The notes beneath the pieces are model-generated. The model ran no database searches. It was given only the letters and a program-made list of their open reading frames with translations, and had not been told where the DNA came from. A DNA stretch of 64,000 nt, taken from contig NZ_CP101125.1 of assembly GCF_024296925.1 (NCBI RefSeq), positions 498,501 to 562,500 on the forward strand, read 5' to 3'. Below are positions 19,382-28,663 of the stretch, in pieces (the stretch's first letter is position 1; each line of letters begins with the position of its first letter). A program made the translations under genes and the position numbers. Source of the DNA: Pseudomonas nunensis. GTDB taxonomy: Bacteria; Pseudomonadota; Gammaproteobacteria; Pseudomonadales; Pseudomonadaceae.

Positions 19382-20638
19382 TTAATAGTCGATAGGGTCG
19401 CGAATGATCGGGCAGGTCATGCAATGGCCACCGCCACGGCCCCGGCCAAGTTCGCCGGCGCTGATGGTGATGACTTCCACGCCAGCCTTGCGCAGCAACG
19501 TGTTGGTGTAGGTGTTACGGTCGTAGCCGATCACCACGCCAGGCTCCAGGGCCACCACGTTGTTGCCGTCGTCCCACTGCTCGCGCTCGGCGGCGAAGCT
19601 GTTGCCGCCGGTTTCCACCACGCGCAGGGCCTTGAGATTGAGCGCGGCGGCCACGGTGTCGAGGAAGTTGGTTTCTTCGCGGCGGATGTCGATGCCGCCT
19701 GGTTTGCTCTCGTCAGGGCGCAGGGTGAAGGCAACGATCTGGCTGACCACTTCCGGGAAAATCGTCACCAGGTCGCGGTCGCAGAAGCTGAACACGGTGT
19801 CCAGGTGCATCGCCGCGCGGGACTTCGGCAGGCCGGCGACAATCACTCGCTCCACGGCTTTGTGCTTGAACAGGTTCAGCGCCAATTGGCCGATGGCCTG
19901 GCGGGACGAGCGTTCGCCCATGCCGATCAGCACCACGCCGTTGCCGATTGGCATCACGTCGCCACCTTCGAGCGTCGCGTTACCGTGTTCCTGATCCGGG
20001 TCGCCGTACCAGACCTGGAAGTCGGCGTTGGTGAACTCCGGATGGAATTTGTAGATGGCGCTGGCCAGCAAGGTTTCCTGGCGACGCGCTGGCCAATGCA
20101 TCGGGTTCAGGGTCACGCCACCGTAGATCCAGCAGGTGGTGTCGCGGGTGAACTGGGTGTTCGGCAGCGGCGGCAGAATGAAACTGGAGTGGCCGAGGAA
20201 ATCGCGGAACATCTCGATGGTCTTGCCGCCGAAGCTGTTCGGCAGGTCATCGGCCGATACACCGCCAATCAGGTACTCGGCGATTTTGCGCGGCTCCAGG
20301 CTGCGCAGCCATGAACCGACTTCGTTGACCAGACCCAGGCCCACGGTGTTGGCGGTGATCTTGCGGTCCAGAATCCAGTCCAGGGCTTCGGGAATCGCGA
20401 CGATGTCGGTCAGCAAGTTATGCATTTCCAGCACATCGACGTTGCGTTCGCGCATCTTGGTGACGAAATCGAAATGGTCACGCTTGGCCTGGGCGACCCA
20501 CAGCACGTCATCGAACAGCAGTTCGTCGCAGTTGTTCGGGGTCAGCCGCTGATGGGCCAGGCCTGGGGAGCAAACCATCACTTTGCGCAGTTTGCCGGCT
20601 TCGGAATGTACGCCGTACTTCACTTTTTCCGTGGTCAT
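19382..20638 (-). CDS. arcA: ArcA, arginine deiminase
   Basis: ArcA (418 residues) hydrolyses arginine to citrulline and ammonia. The nucleophile cysteine is in the C-terminal [12 protein letters not shown] (about residue 406), and the catalytic Asp/His groups are in [11 protein letters not shown] and [13 protein letters not shown]. The start at 20638 has a GGAG site 9 bases upstream. It lies 25 bases after arcD and provides the first step of the pathway. Confidence 0.97.
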   Translation of the reverse strand: MTTEKVKYGVHSEAGKLRKVMVCSPGLAHQRLTPNNCDELLFDDVLWVAQAKRDHFDFVTKMRERNVDVLEMHNLLTDIVAIPEALDWILDRKITANTVGLGLVNEVGSWLRSLEPRKIAEYLIGGVSADDLPNSFGGKTIEMFRDFLGHSSFILPPLPNTQFTRDTTCWIYGGVTLNPMHWPARRQETLLASAIYKFHPEFTNADFQVWYGDPDQEHGNATLEGGDVMPIGNGVVLIGMGERSSRQAIGQLALNLFKHKAVERVIVAGLPKSRAAMHLDTVFSFCDRDLVTIFPEVVSQIVAFTLRPDESKPGGIDIRREETNFLDTVAAALNLKALRVVETGGNSFAAEREQWDDGNNVVALEPGVVIGYDRNTYTNTLLRKAGVEVITISAGELGRGRGGGHCMTCPIIRDPIDY

Positions 20639-20663
20639 TCAGTGATCCTCCAGATTGAAACGG

Positions 20664-22091
20664 TTACAGAGTCAGGAAACCGGCATACAGCCCGTAAGCT
20701 GCCACCAGGGCGCCGACGACGACGGCGGCGAAAATCAGTTTCTCGACATTGGTGAAAACCGGTTTGCCCACTTCGATCTTCGCCTTGGCGAACAGGATCG
20801 CGCCGGGGGCGTAGAGCAGGGCGGACAGCAACAGGTATTTGATGCCGCCGGCATACAGCAGCCAGACCGCGTAAATCACCGCGATGCCGCCGATGATCAG
20901 GTCTTTCTTGCGTTCGGCCAGGGCGTTTTCATAGGTTTCGCCACGCACCGCCAGCAGCAGCGCGTAGGCCGCCGACCACAGGTACGGCACCAGAATCATC
21001 GAGGTGGCGAGGTAGATCAGCGACAGGTAGGTGCTGGCGGAAAACAGCGTGATGATCAGGAATACCTGAACCATCGCGTTGGTCAGCCACAAGGCGTTGA
21101 CCGGCACATGGTTGGCGTTTTCCTTGCGCAGGAACGCCGGCATGGTGTGGTCCTTGGCGGCGGCGAACATGATCTCCGCGCACAGCAGCACCCACGACAG
21201 CAACGCGCCGAGCAACGAGATGATCAGACCGATGCTGATCAGCACCGCGCCCCAGTGACCGACCACGTGTTCCAGCACCGCCGCCATCGACGGGTTCTGC
21301 AACTTGGCGAGTTCCGGTTGGGTCATGATCCCGAGGGACAATACATTCACCAGCACCAGGAACAGCAGCACGGTGATGAAACCGATCACCGTGGCTTTAC
21401 CCACGTCGCTGCGTTTTTCCGCGCGGGCCGAGAAGATGCTCGCGCCTTCGATGCCGATAAACACCCAGACGGTGACCAGCATCATGTTGCGCACCTGGTT
21501 CATTACGCTGCCCAGCGTGGTGTTGTTTTTGCCCCAGATGTCAGCGGTGAAGATGTCCAGTTTGAAGGCGAATACGGCGATCAACACAAACAGCAGCAAC
21601 GGCACGACCTTGGCGACGGTGGTCACCAGGTTGATGAACGCCGCTTCCTTGATCCCGCGCAGCACCAGGAAGTGCACAGCCCAGAGCAACACTGACGCGC
21701 CGATCACCGCCGCAGGCGTGTTTCCCTCTCCAAATATCGGGAAGAAGTAGCCGAGGGTGCTGAACAGCAACACGAAGTAACCGACGTTGCCCAGCCAGGC
21801 ACTGATCCAGTAACCCCAGGCGGACGAGAAACCCATGTAGTCGCCGAAACCGGCCTTGGCGTAGGCATAAACTCCGCCGTCCAAATCCGGTTTGCGGTTG
21901 GCCAGGGTCTGAAAGACAAAGGCGAGGGTCAGCATGCCGACCGCCGTGATAGCCCAACCGATCAACACGGCGCCGACGTCCGCACTGGCAGCCATGTTCT
22001 GCGGCAAAGAGAAGATCCCGCCACCAATCATTGAGCCAACGACCAATGCAACGAGCGCACCGAGTTTCAGTTTTGCGGGGGATTCAGACAT
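20664..22091 (-). CDS. arcD: ArcD, arginine-ornithine antiporter
   Basis: ArcD (475 residues) is an inner-membrane APC-family antiporter with about 12-13 predicted helices that exchanges external arginine for internal ornithine. The N-terminal helix has the family motif ALVVGSMIGGGIFSLPQNMA (about residues 14-33). It is the first gene of the operon, starting at ATG 22091 after a GGAG site, and an Anr-like site is placed for activation when oxygen is low. Confidence 0.95.
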   Translation of the reverse strand: MSESPAKLKLGALVALVVGSMIGGGIFSLPQNMAASADVGAVLIGWAITAVGMLTLAFVFQTLANRKPDLDGGVYAYAKAGFGDYMGFSSAWGYWISAWLGNVGYFVLLFSTLGYFFPIFGEGNTPAAVIGASVLLWAVHFLVLRGIKEAAFINLVTTVAKVVPLLLFVLIAVFAFKLDIFTADIWGKNNTTLGSVMNQVRNMMLVTVWVFIGIEGASIFSARAEKRSDVGKATVIGFITVLLFLVLVNVLSLGIMTQPELAKLQNPSMAAVLEHVVGHWGAVLISIGLIISLLGALLSWVLLCAEIMFAAAKDHTMPAFLRKENANHVPVNALWLTNAMVQVFLIITLFSASTYLSLIYLATSMILVPYLWSAAYALLLAVRGETYENALAERKKDLIIGGIAVIYAVWLLYAGGIKYLLLSALLYAPGAILFAKAKIEVGKPVFTNVEKLIFAAVVVGALVAAYGLYAGFLTL

Positions 22092-22126
22092 TGCATGACT
22101 CCAGTGCAGGAGAAGAGAGACAACAG

Positions 22127-22166
22127 ATTAAATCTGTTAACTGTTCAATCAGCTGACATAGATCAG
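22127..22166 (-). promoter_or_regulatory. arcD promoter with Anr-like box
   Basis: On the minus strand a -10-like TTTAAT lies at 22132-22127 and an FNR/Anr-type dyad CTGAT-CTAT-GTCAG at 22166-22153 (consensus TTGAT-N4-ATCAA). The dyad centre is about 41 bases upstream of the predicted start near 22119, the classic class II activator position. The dyad deviates at its outer bases, so the call relies on spacing as much as on sequence. Confidence 0.55.
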
Positions 22167-22495
22167 TGCATGGGCACATTCCATTGTTAATGAAAGACTT
22201 ATGAACTTTTACCGTTCATAACTGTATTGCTGGAAAAGCCCGGTCCAGAGGCCTCCGACAGATAAGGCGGGATAATGCGTAGCGCATGGAGCTTTTTAAA
22301 CTAGTTCGTTTCTGTGCTTTAGCAAATATTGATGTCTGTTTTCAGTACAGAATTGATTTATCAGGATTGATAAAAAAATGGATATGCGCTGATTGCCATA
22401 GATTGATCGGCTATAAATAAAAGCTGTTATTGGGCGTAATTATTAAACGTTATTGCGCTTTATCTATTTAGTTAACGGTTAGAGGGGCGGTCGCA
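22167..22495. other. AT-rich divergent intergenic region
   Basis: This 329-base gap between the arc promoter and the glycosylase gene is AT-rich compared with its surroundings. It likely holds further arc control elements (ArgR would be expected) and the glycosylase promoter. I see no gene and no clear ArgR consensus that I can defend. Confidence 0.5.
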
Positions 22496-23359
22496 ATGAG
22501 GTTGCTGCTGGCGTATCGGCCGCCTTATGACTGGGCGGCAATGCTGGGTTTTTGGTCGGCGCGAGCGATTGCCGGGATGGAGGCGGTGGTCGATGGCGTG
22601 TATTCGCGCAGCATCGGTTTACACGGTGTGCACGGTACGTTGTCGATCAAACCCGCGGGGATTGATGCGCTGGAACTGACGCTGGATTTTCCGGACCCGG
22701 CCGCCGTGCCCGAGATCGTGGCGCGGGTGCGGCGGATGTTTGATCTGGATGCCGACTTGCCGGCGATCCAGCAGCATTTGGCGGCAGATCCACTGATGGC
22801 GCGGTTGATCGCCGAGCGCCCTGGATTGCGCGTGCCGGGGGCGTGGGATGGGCTGGAACTGGCGATTCGCGCGGTGTTGGGGCAGCAGATTACGGTGAGT
22901 GCGGCGATTAAGCTGGCGGGGAAATTGGTGGAGCAGTATGGCGAGCCGTTGCGATCAGCGCTGCCGGGGCTGACTCATGTGTTTCCTGACGCGACGGTGT
23001 TGGCGGCGGCGGATCTGGCGACCTTGGGCATGCCGAAAAGCCGTGGGCGGACGTTGTCGGGCGTGGCGCAGGCGCTGCTGGAGGATCCGTTGTTGTTTGA
23101 ACCGGGTCGGGACGGTGGCGTGGCGCGGTTGTTGGCGTTGCACGGGATTGGTGACTGGACGGCGCAGTACATTGCGTTGCGGCAGTTGCGGGAGAGGGAT
23201 GCGTTTCCTTCGGGGGATGTGGGATTGATTAATGCGTTGGCGGCGCTGGAAGGTGGGGCGGTGACTGCGCGGGATTTGTTGTTGCGGGCTGAGGTGTGGC
23301 GGCCGTTTCGGGGGTATGCGGCGCAGCTTTTGTGGACATCGTTGAGTCGGGCTGATTGA
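22496..23359 (+). CDS. DNA-3-methyladenine glycosylase II (AlkA-like)
   Basis: The 287-residue product has an AlkA N-terminal domain (about residues 1-110) followed by the helix-hairpin-helix GPD glycosylase fold. The hairpin is LHGIGDWTAQYIALR (about residues 214-228), and the catalytic aspartate is the Asp in PSGDVGL near residue 239. Such enzymes excise alkylated purines. There is no Ada domain, unlike the larger fused forms. It is read alone, divergent from arcD. The name alkA would be reasonable but which paralogue it is remains open. Confidence 0.85.
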   Translation: MRLLLAYRPPYDWAAMLGFWSARAIAGMEAVVDGVYSRSIGLHGVHGTLSIKPAGIDALELTLDFPDPAAVPEIVARVRRMFDLDADLPAIQQHLAADPLMARLIAERPGLRVPGAWDGLELAIRAVLGQQITVSAAIKLAGKLVEQYGEPLRSALPGLTHVFPDATVLAAADLATLGMPKSRGRTLSGVAQALLEDPLLFEPGRDGGVARLLALHGIGDWTAQYIALRQLRERDAFPSGDVGLINALAALEGGAVTARDLLLRAEVWRPFRGYAAQLLWTSLSRAD

Positions 23360-23393
23360 GCTGATCCGGGAGGATGGGTGGCTGTTATGGCCC

Positions 23394-23479
23394 CTTCGCG
23401 AGCAAGCCCGCTCCCACAGTGGTTCGCATTCCTTCAGGAAAACTCGGTCCACTGTGGGAGCGGGCTTGCTCGCGAAAGC
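23394..23479. repeat. REP pair, outward orientation
   Basis: CGAGCAAGCCCGCTCCCAC comes first and GTGGGAGCGGGCTTGCTCG second, the reverse of the usual REPIN order. It lies between convergent genes. Confidence 0.9.
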
Positions 23480-23489
23480 TATCTGGAAA

Positions 23490-24821
23490 TCACCACCACT
23501 GCGCGCGGTGGGAACCCAGTTCCGAGGCCGGCAGTGTCCATTGCACCGGCGTCCCGGTGATCTTCAGCGGAACATGCAACCGATGCGCCGGCCCCCAAGG
23601 TGTCTGTTCAACCAACAGCCCTTGATCATTCTCATCTTCCGCCCGCAACGCTTCATCCGTCCCGGCGCCATGCTCGATCAACAACTTCGCCGTCCGCGCC
23701 AACGACAACCGTGCCGATCCTCCGCTACCCAATAACGTGATCGCCGCTGCCGCCATCAAATACCCGGTCGCGTGATCCAGCGCCTGCACCGGCAATGGCG
23801 TCGGCTTGTCGGCTTTCTTCCATTGTTGACCGGCCTCGGCGATTCCGCTGCTCATCTGCACCAGGCTGTCGAAACCCCGGCGGTTCTGCCACGGGCCGCT
23901 CCAGCCGTAGGCGTTGAGGCAGACGTCGATCAAACCGGGTGCCAATGCCTGACGTTCAGTCACGCCGTAACCCAAGCGTTCCAACGCATCGGCGCGGTAG
24001 CCGTGGAGCAGAATGTCGGCGTCCTTGAGCAGGCTTTCGAACACCGCGCGATCAGCCTTGTCGTGTAAATCCAGGCGCGCGCAACGTTTGCCGAGGGTGA
24101 CTTCCGGCACGACGCCGGGCTCGTTCCAGGTCGGTGGATCGATGCGCAAGACGTCGGCGCCGAGGCCGGCGAGGAAGCGGCTGGCGGTGGGGCCGGCGAG
24201 CACACGGGTCAAGTCCAGCACCTTGATCCCGGCCAGCGGTCGCGCGACCGAGCCTTGCCATGCCTTGGTGTTTTGACTGGCATTGGCGGTGAATTGAATC
24301 AACGGCTCGGCGTTCACCGCGATGCCTTGAGGATGAGCCTGCCATTGCGCCCAAGTGCGCATTTCGGCGGCGCAACCACCGGCCTCGACCACGGCATGTT
24401 CCAGATCGGTCTTGGCCCATTTTGCCACCTGACTCGCCATCGCGGCGCGGTCGGCACAGGCGCCGAGCACGCTTTCAGCGGCAGTGCGGTGATGCGGGGC
24501 GTTGGTATGCAGGCGGATCCAGCCGTCCTTCGTCGCATAGTCGCCGGCGACCGGGTCCCACAGCGGCGGCACGCTCCAGCCGACAGGGCGGATTGAGGTG
24601 GCGAACCAGAACGAGGCTAAACGGCGATCGACTTCAAGGCTGGGCAAACGACCGGTTTGCCGCTGCAGCAATTGGCTGACGGCCTGACCGGCAGCGCCGA
24701 TGCTCGCGCAGGCGAGGTCGGTGACGGCGAACGCCGAGGGCAGGGCGCCGCTCGACGTGAAGGGGATTGGGGTGTGCGGCAAGCCGAGTGCGGCTTGAAT
24801 GGACGTGAGTAAATCAGTCAT
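23490..24821 (-). CDS. Family III CoA-transferase (CaiB/BaiF type)
   Basis: The 443-residue protein belongs to the formyl-CoA/carnitine CoA-transferase family. The core starts ARPLAGIKVLDLTRVLAGPT at about residue 193; the catalytic aspartate is in GFDSLVQMSSG at about residue 317. An N-terminal region of about 190 residues precedes the usual motif, so the fold may be a partial duplication of the domain. It stands alone between two repeats, with no acyl-CoA genes nearby, so the substrate cannot be inferred. Confidence 0.85.
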   Translation of the reverse strand: MTDLLTSIQAALGLPHTPIPFTSSGALPSAFAVTDLACASIGAAGQAVSQLLQRQTGRLPSLEVDRRLASFWFATSIRPVGWSVPPLWDPVAGDYATKDGWIRLHTNAPHHRTAAESVLGACADRAAMASQVAKWAKTDLEHAVVEAGGCAAEMRTWAQWQAHPQGIAVNAEPLIQFTANASQNTKAWQGSVARPLAGIKVLDLTRVLAGPTASRFLAGLGADVLRIDPPTWNEPGVVPEVTLGKRCARLDLHDKADRAVFESLLKDADILLHGYRADALERLGYGVTERQALAPGLIDVCLNAYGWSGPWQNRRGFDSLVQMSSGIAEAGQQWKKADKPTPLPVQALDHATGYLMAAAAITLLGSGGSARLSLARTAKLLIEHGAGTDEALRAEDENDQGLLVEQTPWGPAHRLHVPLKITGTPVQWTLPASELGSHRAQWW

Positions 24822-24905
24822 CGAAGGCCCTCCGGAACGAGGGTTCGATCATAGATCAAAACAGATGACAGGCCAGATGAAATCCCCTTGTGGGAATTAC
24901 CCCCT

Positions 24906-24993
24906 GTGGGAGCGGGCTTGCTCGCGAAGGCGGTGTGTCATTCAACATTAACGTCGACTGACACGGCCTCTTCGCGAGCAAGCCCGCTCCCAC
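24906..24993. repeat. REPIN
   Basis: Standard inverted GTGGGAGCGGGCTTGCTCG arms. It lies between the CoA-transferase start and the chemoreceptor stop. Confidence 0.93.
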
Positions 24994-25014
24994 AGGGGGA
25001 ATTGCGGTGGATTG

Positions 25015-27153
25015 TTAAACGCGGAACTGATCCATCAATTTCATTTGGTGCGTGGCCAGTGCATTCAGCTGGCTGCTGATCTGCGCCGACTCTGTGGCTT
25101 GCCCAGTCAGGGTTTCGGTGACGGTGCGGATCGCCGAGACGTTGCGGTTGACCTCTTCGGCCACGGCGCTTTGCTGTTCGGCGGCGCTGGCGATTTGCAG
25201 GTTCATGTCGCTGATCACCGTGACCGCGTCGCTGATCTTGCCCAGGGCCTGGACCGCTTGCTGGATTTGCCCGGCGTTGCTGTGGGCCTGGGTCTGGCTC
25301 GAATGCATGGTCGCGACGACGCCGCGAGTGCCGGTCTGGATGCGTTCGATCACGACACGGATTTCTTCCACCGAGTCCTGGGTACGTTTGGCCAGGTTGC
25401 GCACTTCATCGGCCACCACCGCAAAGCCGCGACCACTTTCCCCGGCACGCGCCGCTTCGATCGCCGCGTTGAGCGCCAGCAGGTTGGTCTGTTCGGCGAT
25501 GCTGCGGATCACTTCCAGCACCGAACCGATCTGCTCGCTGTTGACCGCCAGGGCTTCGACTTCAGTCACGGCTTTGCTGACTTCGTCTGCCAGCAAGTTA
25601 ATGTCCCGGGTGCTGCGCTCGATGATCTGCATGCCATCGCGGGCCGACTGGTCGGCACCTTTGGCCGCGTTGGCGGCGTTCGACGCACTGTTGGCGACGT
25701 CATGCGCGGTGGCACTCATTTCGTTGGACGCGGTAGCGACCTGGTCAATTTCGCGGAACTGCACCTGCATGCCTTCGCTGGTCTGGCGGGCGATTTCCGA
25801 AGATTGGTCGGCGGTGCCACGGGCGTCGGTGATGCTTTGCTTGATCTGCGCGATGGTCGGTTGCAGCTTGTCGAGGAAACGGTTGAACCAGCTCACCAGT
25901 TCGCCGAGTTCGTCTTTCTTGTTGTAGTGCAGGCGCTGGGTCAGGTCGCCGTCGCCGCTGGCAATCGCCTTGAGCATTTCGGCCACGCTGTTGATCGGCC
26001 GGGTCACGCCGGAAGCGGTGAGCCAGATAAGTAACAGGCCAACCAGACCGGCCGCGATCGCCACCATCAGCGCCTTGATCGTGCCGCTTTGTTGCGCGTC
26101 ATCGACGACCGCTTGCAGCTTCACCGAGTCGGCCAGCAGCACTTGTTTCGGCAGGTCGATCACCACGCCCCAGGCTTTCGAATCGGGGATCGGGCTGACC
26201 GGGAACACTGCGCGGATCAGGTCGCCCTGTTCGAGAATCTTCGGCGAGCCGTTGCCGAGCAGTTGCAGGACTTCCTTGCCGTCCGCACCGAGGGTTTCGC
26301 CGATGCCTTTACCGACCTTGCCGGCATCGACGCTGTAACCGGCGAGCACACCGCTGCCGGAGACAATCAGCATATGCCCGGCGCCGTTGAACAGATCACG
26401 CTGGGAGTCCACCGTCGCCGCCTGCAGCGCGTCGAGGGCGATGTCCACGCCGACTACGCCGATAGCCTTGCCGTCCACCAGTAGCGGGACGGAAATGGTG
26501 GTCATCAGCACTTCCTTGCCGCCCACGGTGTCGGAATACGGGTCGAGCAAGCAGGAGCGTTTGTTGTCGCGAGGGCAGGTGTACCAACTGTTGTAAGGCG
26601 TACCGCTGAGGCTCAGGGTGGTTTTGGTCATGTCGTCTTCGACCATGATCGTGTTCAGCCCGACCCCGCCCGCACGGCTCCAGTAACTGGCGAAGCGCCC
26701 GGCTTCATTGGACTGGCGGGCCGCGTCATTGGCGAACTCGCTGTCCTTGCCGTCGAGGCCATTGGGTTCGAACGCCAGCCAGATCCCCAGCACTTTGCTG
26801 TTGCGCTCGAATGCTGTTTTCAGGCTCTGGTTCAACTCTTCACGCAGGGCGCCGGCGTCCAGCGAACGCTTGGAGGCCATGTTGCGCATGTCCTTGATCT
26901 GATCGGCCAGGGCCGTGACCACCAAAAGGTTTTCACCGAAAGTTTTCTGCACCCGCACGGCTTGCTCGGCGGCTTTGGCTTGCAGCAGGTTTTGCACACT
27001 GGTGGTGAGCATATTGCTGCTGGAGGCGTTGACCAGTTCGTCGTTCTGGTTGGCTTGGTAGATGTTCATGCCGACGATCAAGGCGACGACGCCGAACAGG
27101 CACAGACCGGACAACAGGACGATTTTCAGGCGGATGGACAGAGAGTCGAACAT
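25015..27153 (-). CDS. Methyl-accepting chemotaxis protein with dCache sensor
   Basis: The 712-residue chemoreceptor has a first membrane helix at about residues 9-31, a large periplasmic double-Cache domain (about 35-365), a second helix (about 370-392), HAMP, and a long signalling coiled coil with the conserved tip [20 protein letters not shown]. In the sensor, SYWSR, WYTCPRD and GVVGVDIA resemble amino-acid- or polyamine-binding dCache domains, an inference only. The ATG at 27153 gives [11 protein letters not shown]; a TTG at 27168 is possible but has no ribosome site. There is no C-terminal CheR-tethering pentapeptide. Confidence 0.9.
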   Translation of the reverse strand: MFDSLSIRLKIVLLSGLCLFGVVALIVGMNIYQANQNDELVNASSSNMLTTSVQNLLQAKAAEQAVRVQKTFGENLLVVTALADQIKDMRNMASKRSLDAGALREELNQSLKTAFERNSKVLGIWLAFEPNGLDGKDSEFANDAARQSNEAGRFASYWSRAGGVGLNTIMVEDDMTKTTLSLSGTPYNSWYTCPRDNKRSCLLDPYSDTVGGKEVLMTTISVPLLVDGKAIGVVGVDIALDALQAATVDSQRDLFNGAGHMLIVSGSGVLAGYSVDAGKVGKGIGETLGADGKEVLQLLGNGSPKILEQGDLIRAVFPVSPIPDSKAWGVVIDLPKQVLLADSVKLQAVVDDAQQSGTIKALMVAIAAGLVGLLLIWLTASGVTRPINSVAEMLKAIASGDGDLTQRLHYNKKDELGELVSWFNRFLDKLQPTIAQIKQSITDARGTADQSSEIARQTSEGMQVQFREIDQVATASNEMSATAHDVANSASNAANAAKGADQSARDGMQIIERSTRDINLLADEVSKAVTEVEALAVNSEQIGSVLEVIRSIAEQTNLLALNAAIEAARAGESGRGFAVVADEVRNLAKRTQDSVEEIRVVIERIQTGTRGVVATMHSSQTQAHSNAGQIQQAVQALGKISDAVTVISDMNLQIASAAEQQSAVAEEVNRNVSAIRTVTETLTGQATESAQISSQLNALATHQMKLMDQFRV

Positions 27154-27363
27154 AGGGCGAGCTCGCAAATGGATGAGGTGTTGGCCAAGAGACGGGAGTG
27201 GTCCCGCTCGCCAAGTCCATTCAGCGCCATTTAATGCACATCGGCGCGGGCCGAGCTTGCATTAGGGTCAAGCGGACGAGCGGTATCAGGTGATCGTTTG
27301 CGCAGGAGAATCCCCTGAAACGCGCTGGAATTCGGGAGATTTGCGGTGTGTCAGAGAGTGTTG

Positions 27364-27411
27364 GGGCTGCTTCGCAGCCCAGCGGGAGCAAGCTCCCTCG
27401 CCACAGGGGAA
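27364..27411. repeat. REP-like double hairpin
   Basis: GGGCTGC-TTC-GCAGCCC (27364-27380) is followed by GGGAGC-AA-GCTCCC (27384-27397) and TCGCCACAGGGG. The units resemble parts of the 47511-47648 repeat, so it is a singleton of that second REP family, downstream of ybaN on the minus strand. Confidence 0.7.
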
Positions 27412-27419
27412 CCGGGGAA

Positions 27420-27821
27420 TTAGGAAGGTTGTGGTGCGGATTCAGGTCGCGACCAGATCCACAGATTGCCCAGGCTCATGCCGGCAATCGCCAGGTAAAT
27501 CGGCCAGCCGTGATCGAGCATCACCAGCATCAAGCCGGCGCACAGCAACATGCTGACGGTGGCGCTGACCTTGGCCCGACGGGCGATGATTTTGCCGTTA
27601 CGCCAGTTGCACAGGATCGGCCCGAACAACCGATGGTTTTCCAGCCAGGCACTCAGGCGCGGCGAACTCTTGGTCGCAGCCCAGGCAGCGAGGAGGATGA
27701 ACTCGGTGGTCGGCAGGCCAGGTACGACAATCGCAATCAAGCCGATGCCCAGGCTGACGTAGGCCAGCAGGCCGAAGAGGATTCGGGCGAGTTTGGAGGA
27801 GGCGAGGTGTTTGCGGGTCAT
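27420..27821 (-). CDS. YbaN/DUF454 family membrane protein
   Basis: The 133-residue protein starts MTRKHLASSKLARILFGLLA and has a DUF454 pattern: a first helix pair with GIGLIAIVVPGLPTTEFILLAAW (about residues 21-43), a cytoplasmic segment with PRLSAWLENHRLFGPILCNW, and a C-terminal helix pair. E. coli YbaN is the named relative; its function is not settled. The frame continues upstream into the neighbouring REPIN, but those residues are translated repeat and were dropped. It may be co-transcribed with hemO, from which it is separated by the REPIN. Confidence 0.85.
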   Translation of the reverse strand: MTRKHLASSKLARILFGLLAYVSLGIGLIAIVVPGLPTTEFILLAAWAATKSSPRLSAWLENHRLFGPILCNWRNGKIIARRAKVSATVSMLLCAGLMLVMLDHGWPIYLAIAGMSLGNLWIWSRPESAPQPS

Positions 27822-27841
27822 ATGGTCGACAGTTATACCCT

Positions 27842-27929
27842 GTGGGAGCGGGCTTGCTCGCGAATGCGTCGGATCAGTCGACAACAATGTTGCCTGACAC
27901 ACCGCTTTCGCGAGCAAGCCCGCTCCCAC
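27842..27929. repeat. REPIN
   Basis: Inverted GTGGGAGCGGGCTTGCTCG arms between ybaN and hemO. Confidence 0.93.
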
Positions 27930-27944
27930 AGGGAAGGTGTGGTG

Positions 27945-28547
27945 TCAGGCTAGCTCTGGGGTGTAGGCCTGTTCCAGCAGTACGGTGAAGCGGTTGAACG
28001 CATCGACCGCTGCTTGCTCGATTTCGGCTTCTTCCTGAGCGCTGAACTCCAGCGAGTCGAGGGTTCTGACGAAACTCTTCCAGCCTTCAGCGCGACCACC
28101 GGCCGGTTCACCGAGGTGACGGGCACCGAAGGTTTCGCTCAAGCCCAGGCCCACGGCACGCTTGATCAAAAACGCAGCACCCAACTTCGAACCCTCGGAA
28201 ACAAACAACCAGCCCAAGGCTGCGGCTTTGGTTGGATTCTGCACGGCGCCAGCCACCGGTGCCGGAACCTCGGTGTCCAGATCCGCCAGGTCAGCCTTGG
28301 CCGCTTCGGCCCGGCAGCGCGCCGGCAGGTCCGGGACGATAGCGGTCAGTTCGGCGTCGTTGTACAGCGCTACCAATTCCGACTGGAACAAATACTGCGC
28401 GACCACGAAACGGGCGAAGTTGGCCTGGGTTTCGAACGGTGCGTGGGCTTTGACCAGCGCATCCAGCTTGGTGTGTGGCTCGTTGGTGATCTGGTTCAAA
28501 CGTTGCGAACGCAGGGCGGCGCGTTGAGCAGTGTCCGTGGAGGTCAT
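27945..28547 (-). CDS. hemO: Biliverdin-producing haem oxygenase (HemO/PigA type)
   Basis: The 200-residue protein fits the bacterial haem oxygenase family, which opens haem to biliverdin, CO and iron. The candidate proximal His is in NEPHTKLDAL (about residue 25), and the distal helix carries SEGSKLGAAFL (about residues 115-125). The ATG at 28547 has an AAGGAT site. It lies downstream of the TonB receptor hxuA but behind a terminator; an ECF-type promoter identical to that of hxuA sits 32 bases upstream, so it is probably its own HxuI-controlled unit. Confidence 0.9.
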   Translation of the reverse strand: MTSTDTAQRAALRSQRLNQITNEPHTKLDALVKAHAPFETQANFARFVVAQYLFQSELVALYNDAELTAIVPDLPARCRAEAAKADLADLDTEVPAPVAGAVQNPTKAAALGWLFVSEGSKLGAAFLIKRAVGLGLSETFGARHLGEPAGGRAEGWKSFVRTLDSLEFSAQEEAEIEQAAVDAFNRFTVLLEQAYTPELA

Positions 28548-28578
28548 GGGAAATCCTTGTGAAAAAAAAGGCGCTTGG

Positions 28579-28614
28579 TAACGAGACGAACAAGAAGACG
28601 CCCGAGCGTAAAAA
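28579..28614 (-). promoter_or_regulatory. ECF-type promoter of hemO
   Basis: The minus strand reads TTTTTAC (28614-28608), 16 bases, then GTTCGTCTCGTTA (28591-28579). The same two blocks with the same spacing occur before hxuA. The CGTC core fits ECF sigma factors. The -35 block is part of the T-tract of the hxuA terminator. Confidence 0.7.
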
Positions 28615-28655
28615 AACCTCACTGCAACGCATTAACCAATGTGTCGCAGTGAGGT
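28610..28655 (-). terminator. Terminator after hxuA
   Basis: Ten-bp stem ACCTCACTGC (28646-28655 on the minus strand) and GCAGTGAGGT (28625-28616), with a 20-base loop, followed by seven T. It begins nine bases after the hxuA stop and separates it from hemO. Confidence 0.88.
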
Positions 28656-28663
28656 GTTCAAGG

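Noticed and set aside
20655..21695. A 346-codon plus-strand frame opposite arcD, rich in His, Gln and Asp
   Set aside because: Composition results from reading a hydrophobic membrane protein gene backwards.
27822..27929. N-terminal extension of the YbaN-like protein
   Set aside because: The residues (MGAGLLAKAVCQ...) are a translated REPIN; the same peptide appears wherever these repeats stay open.
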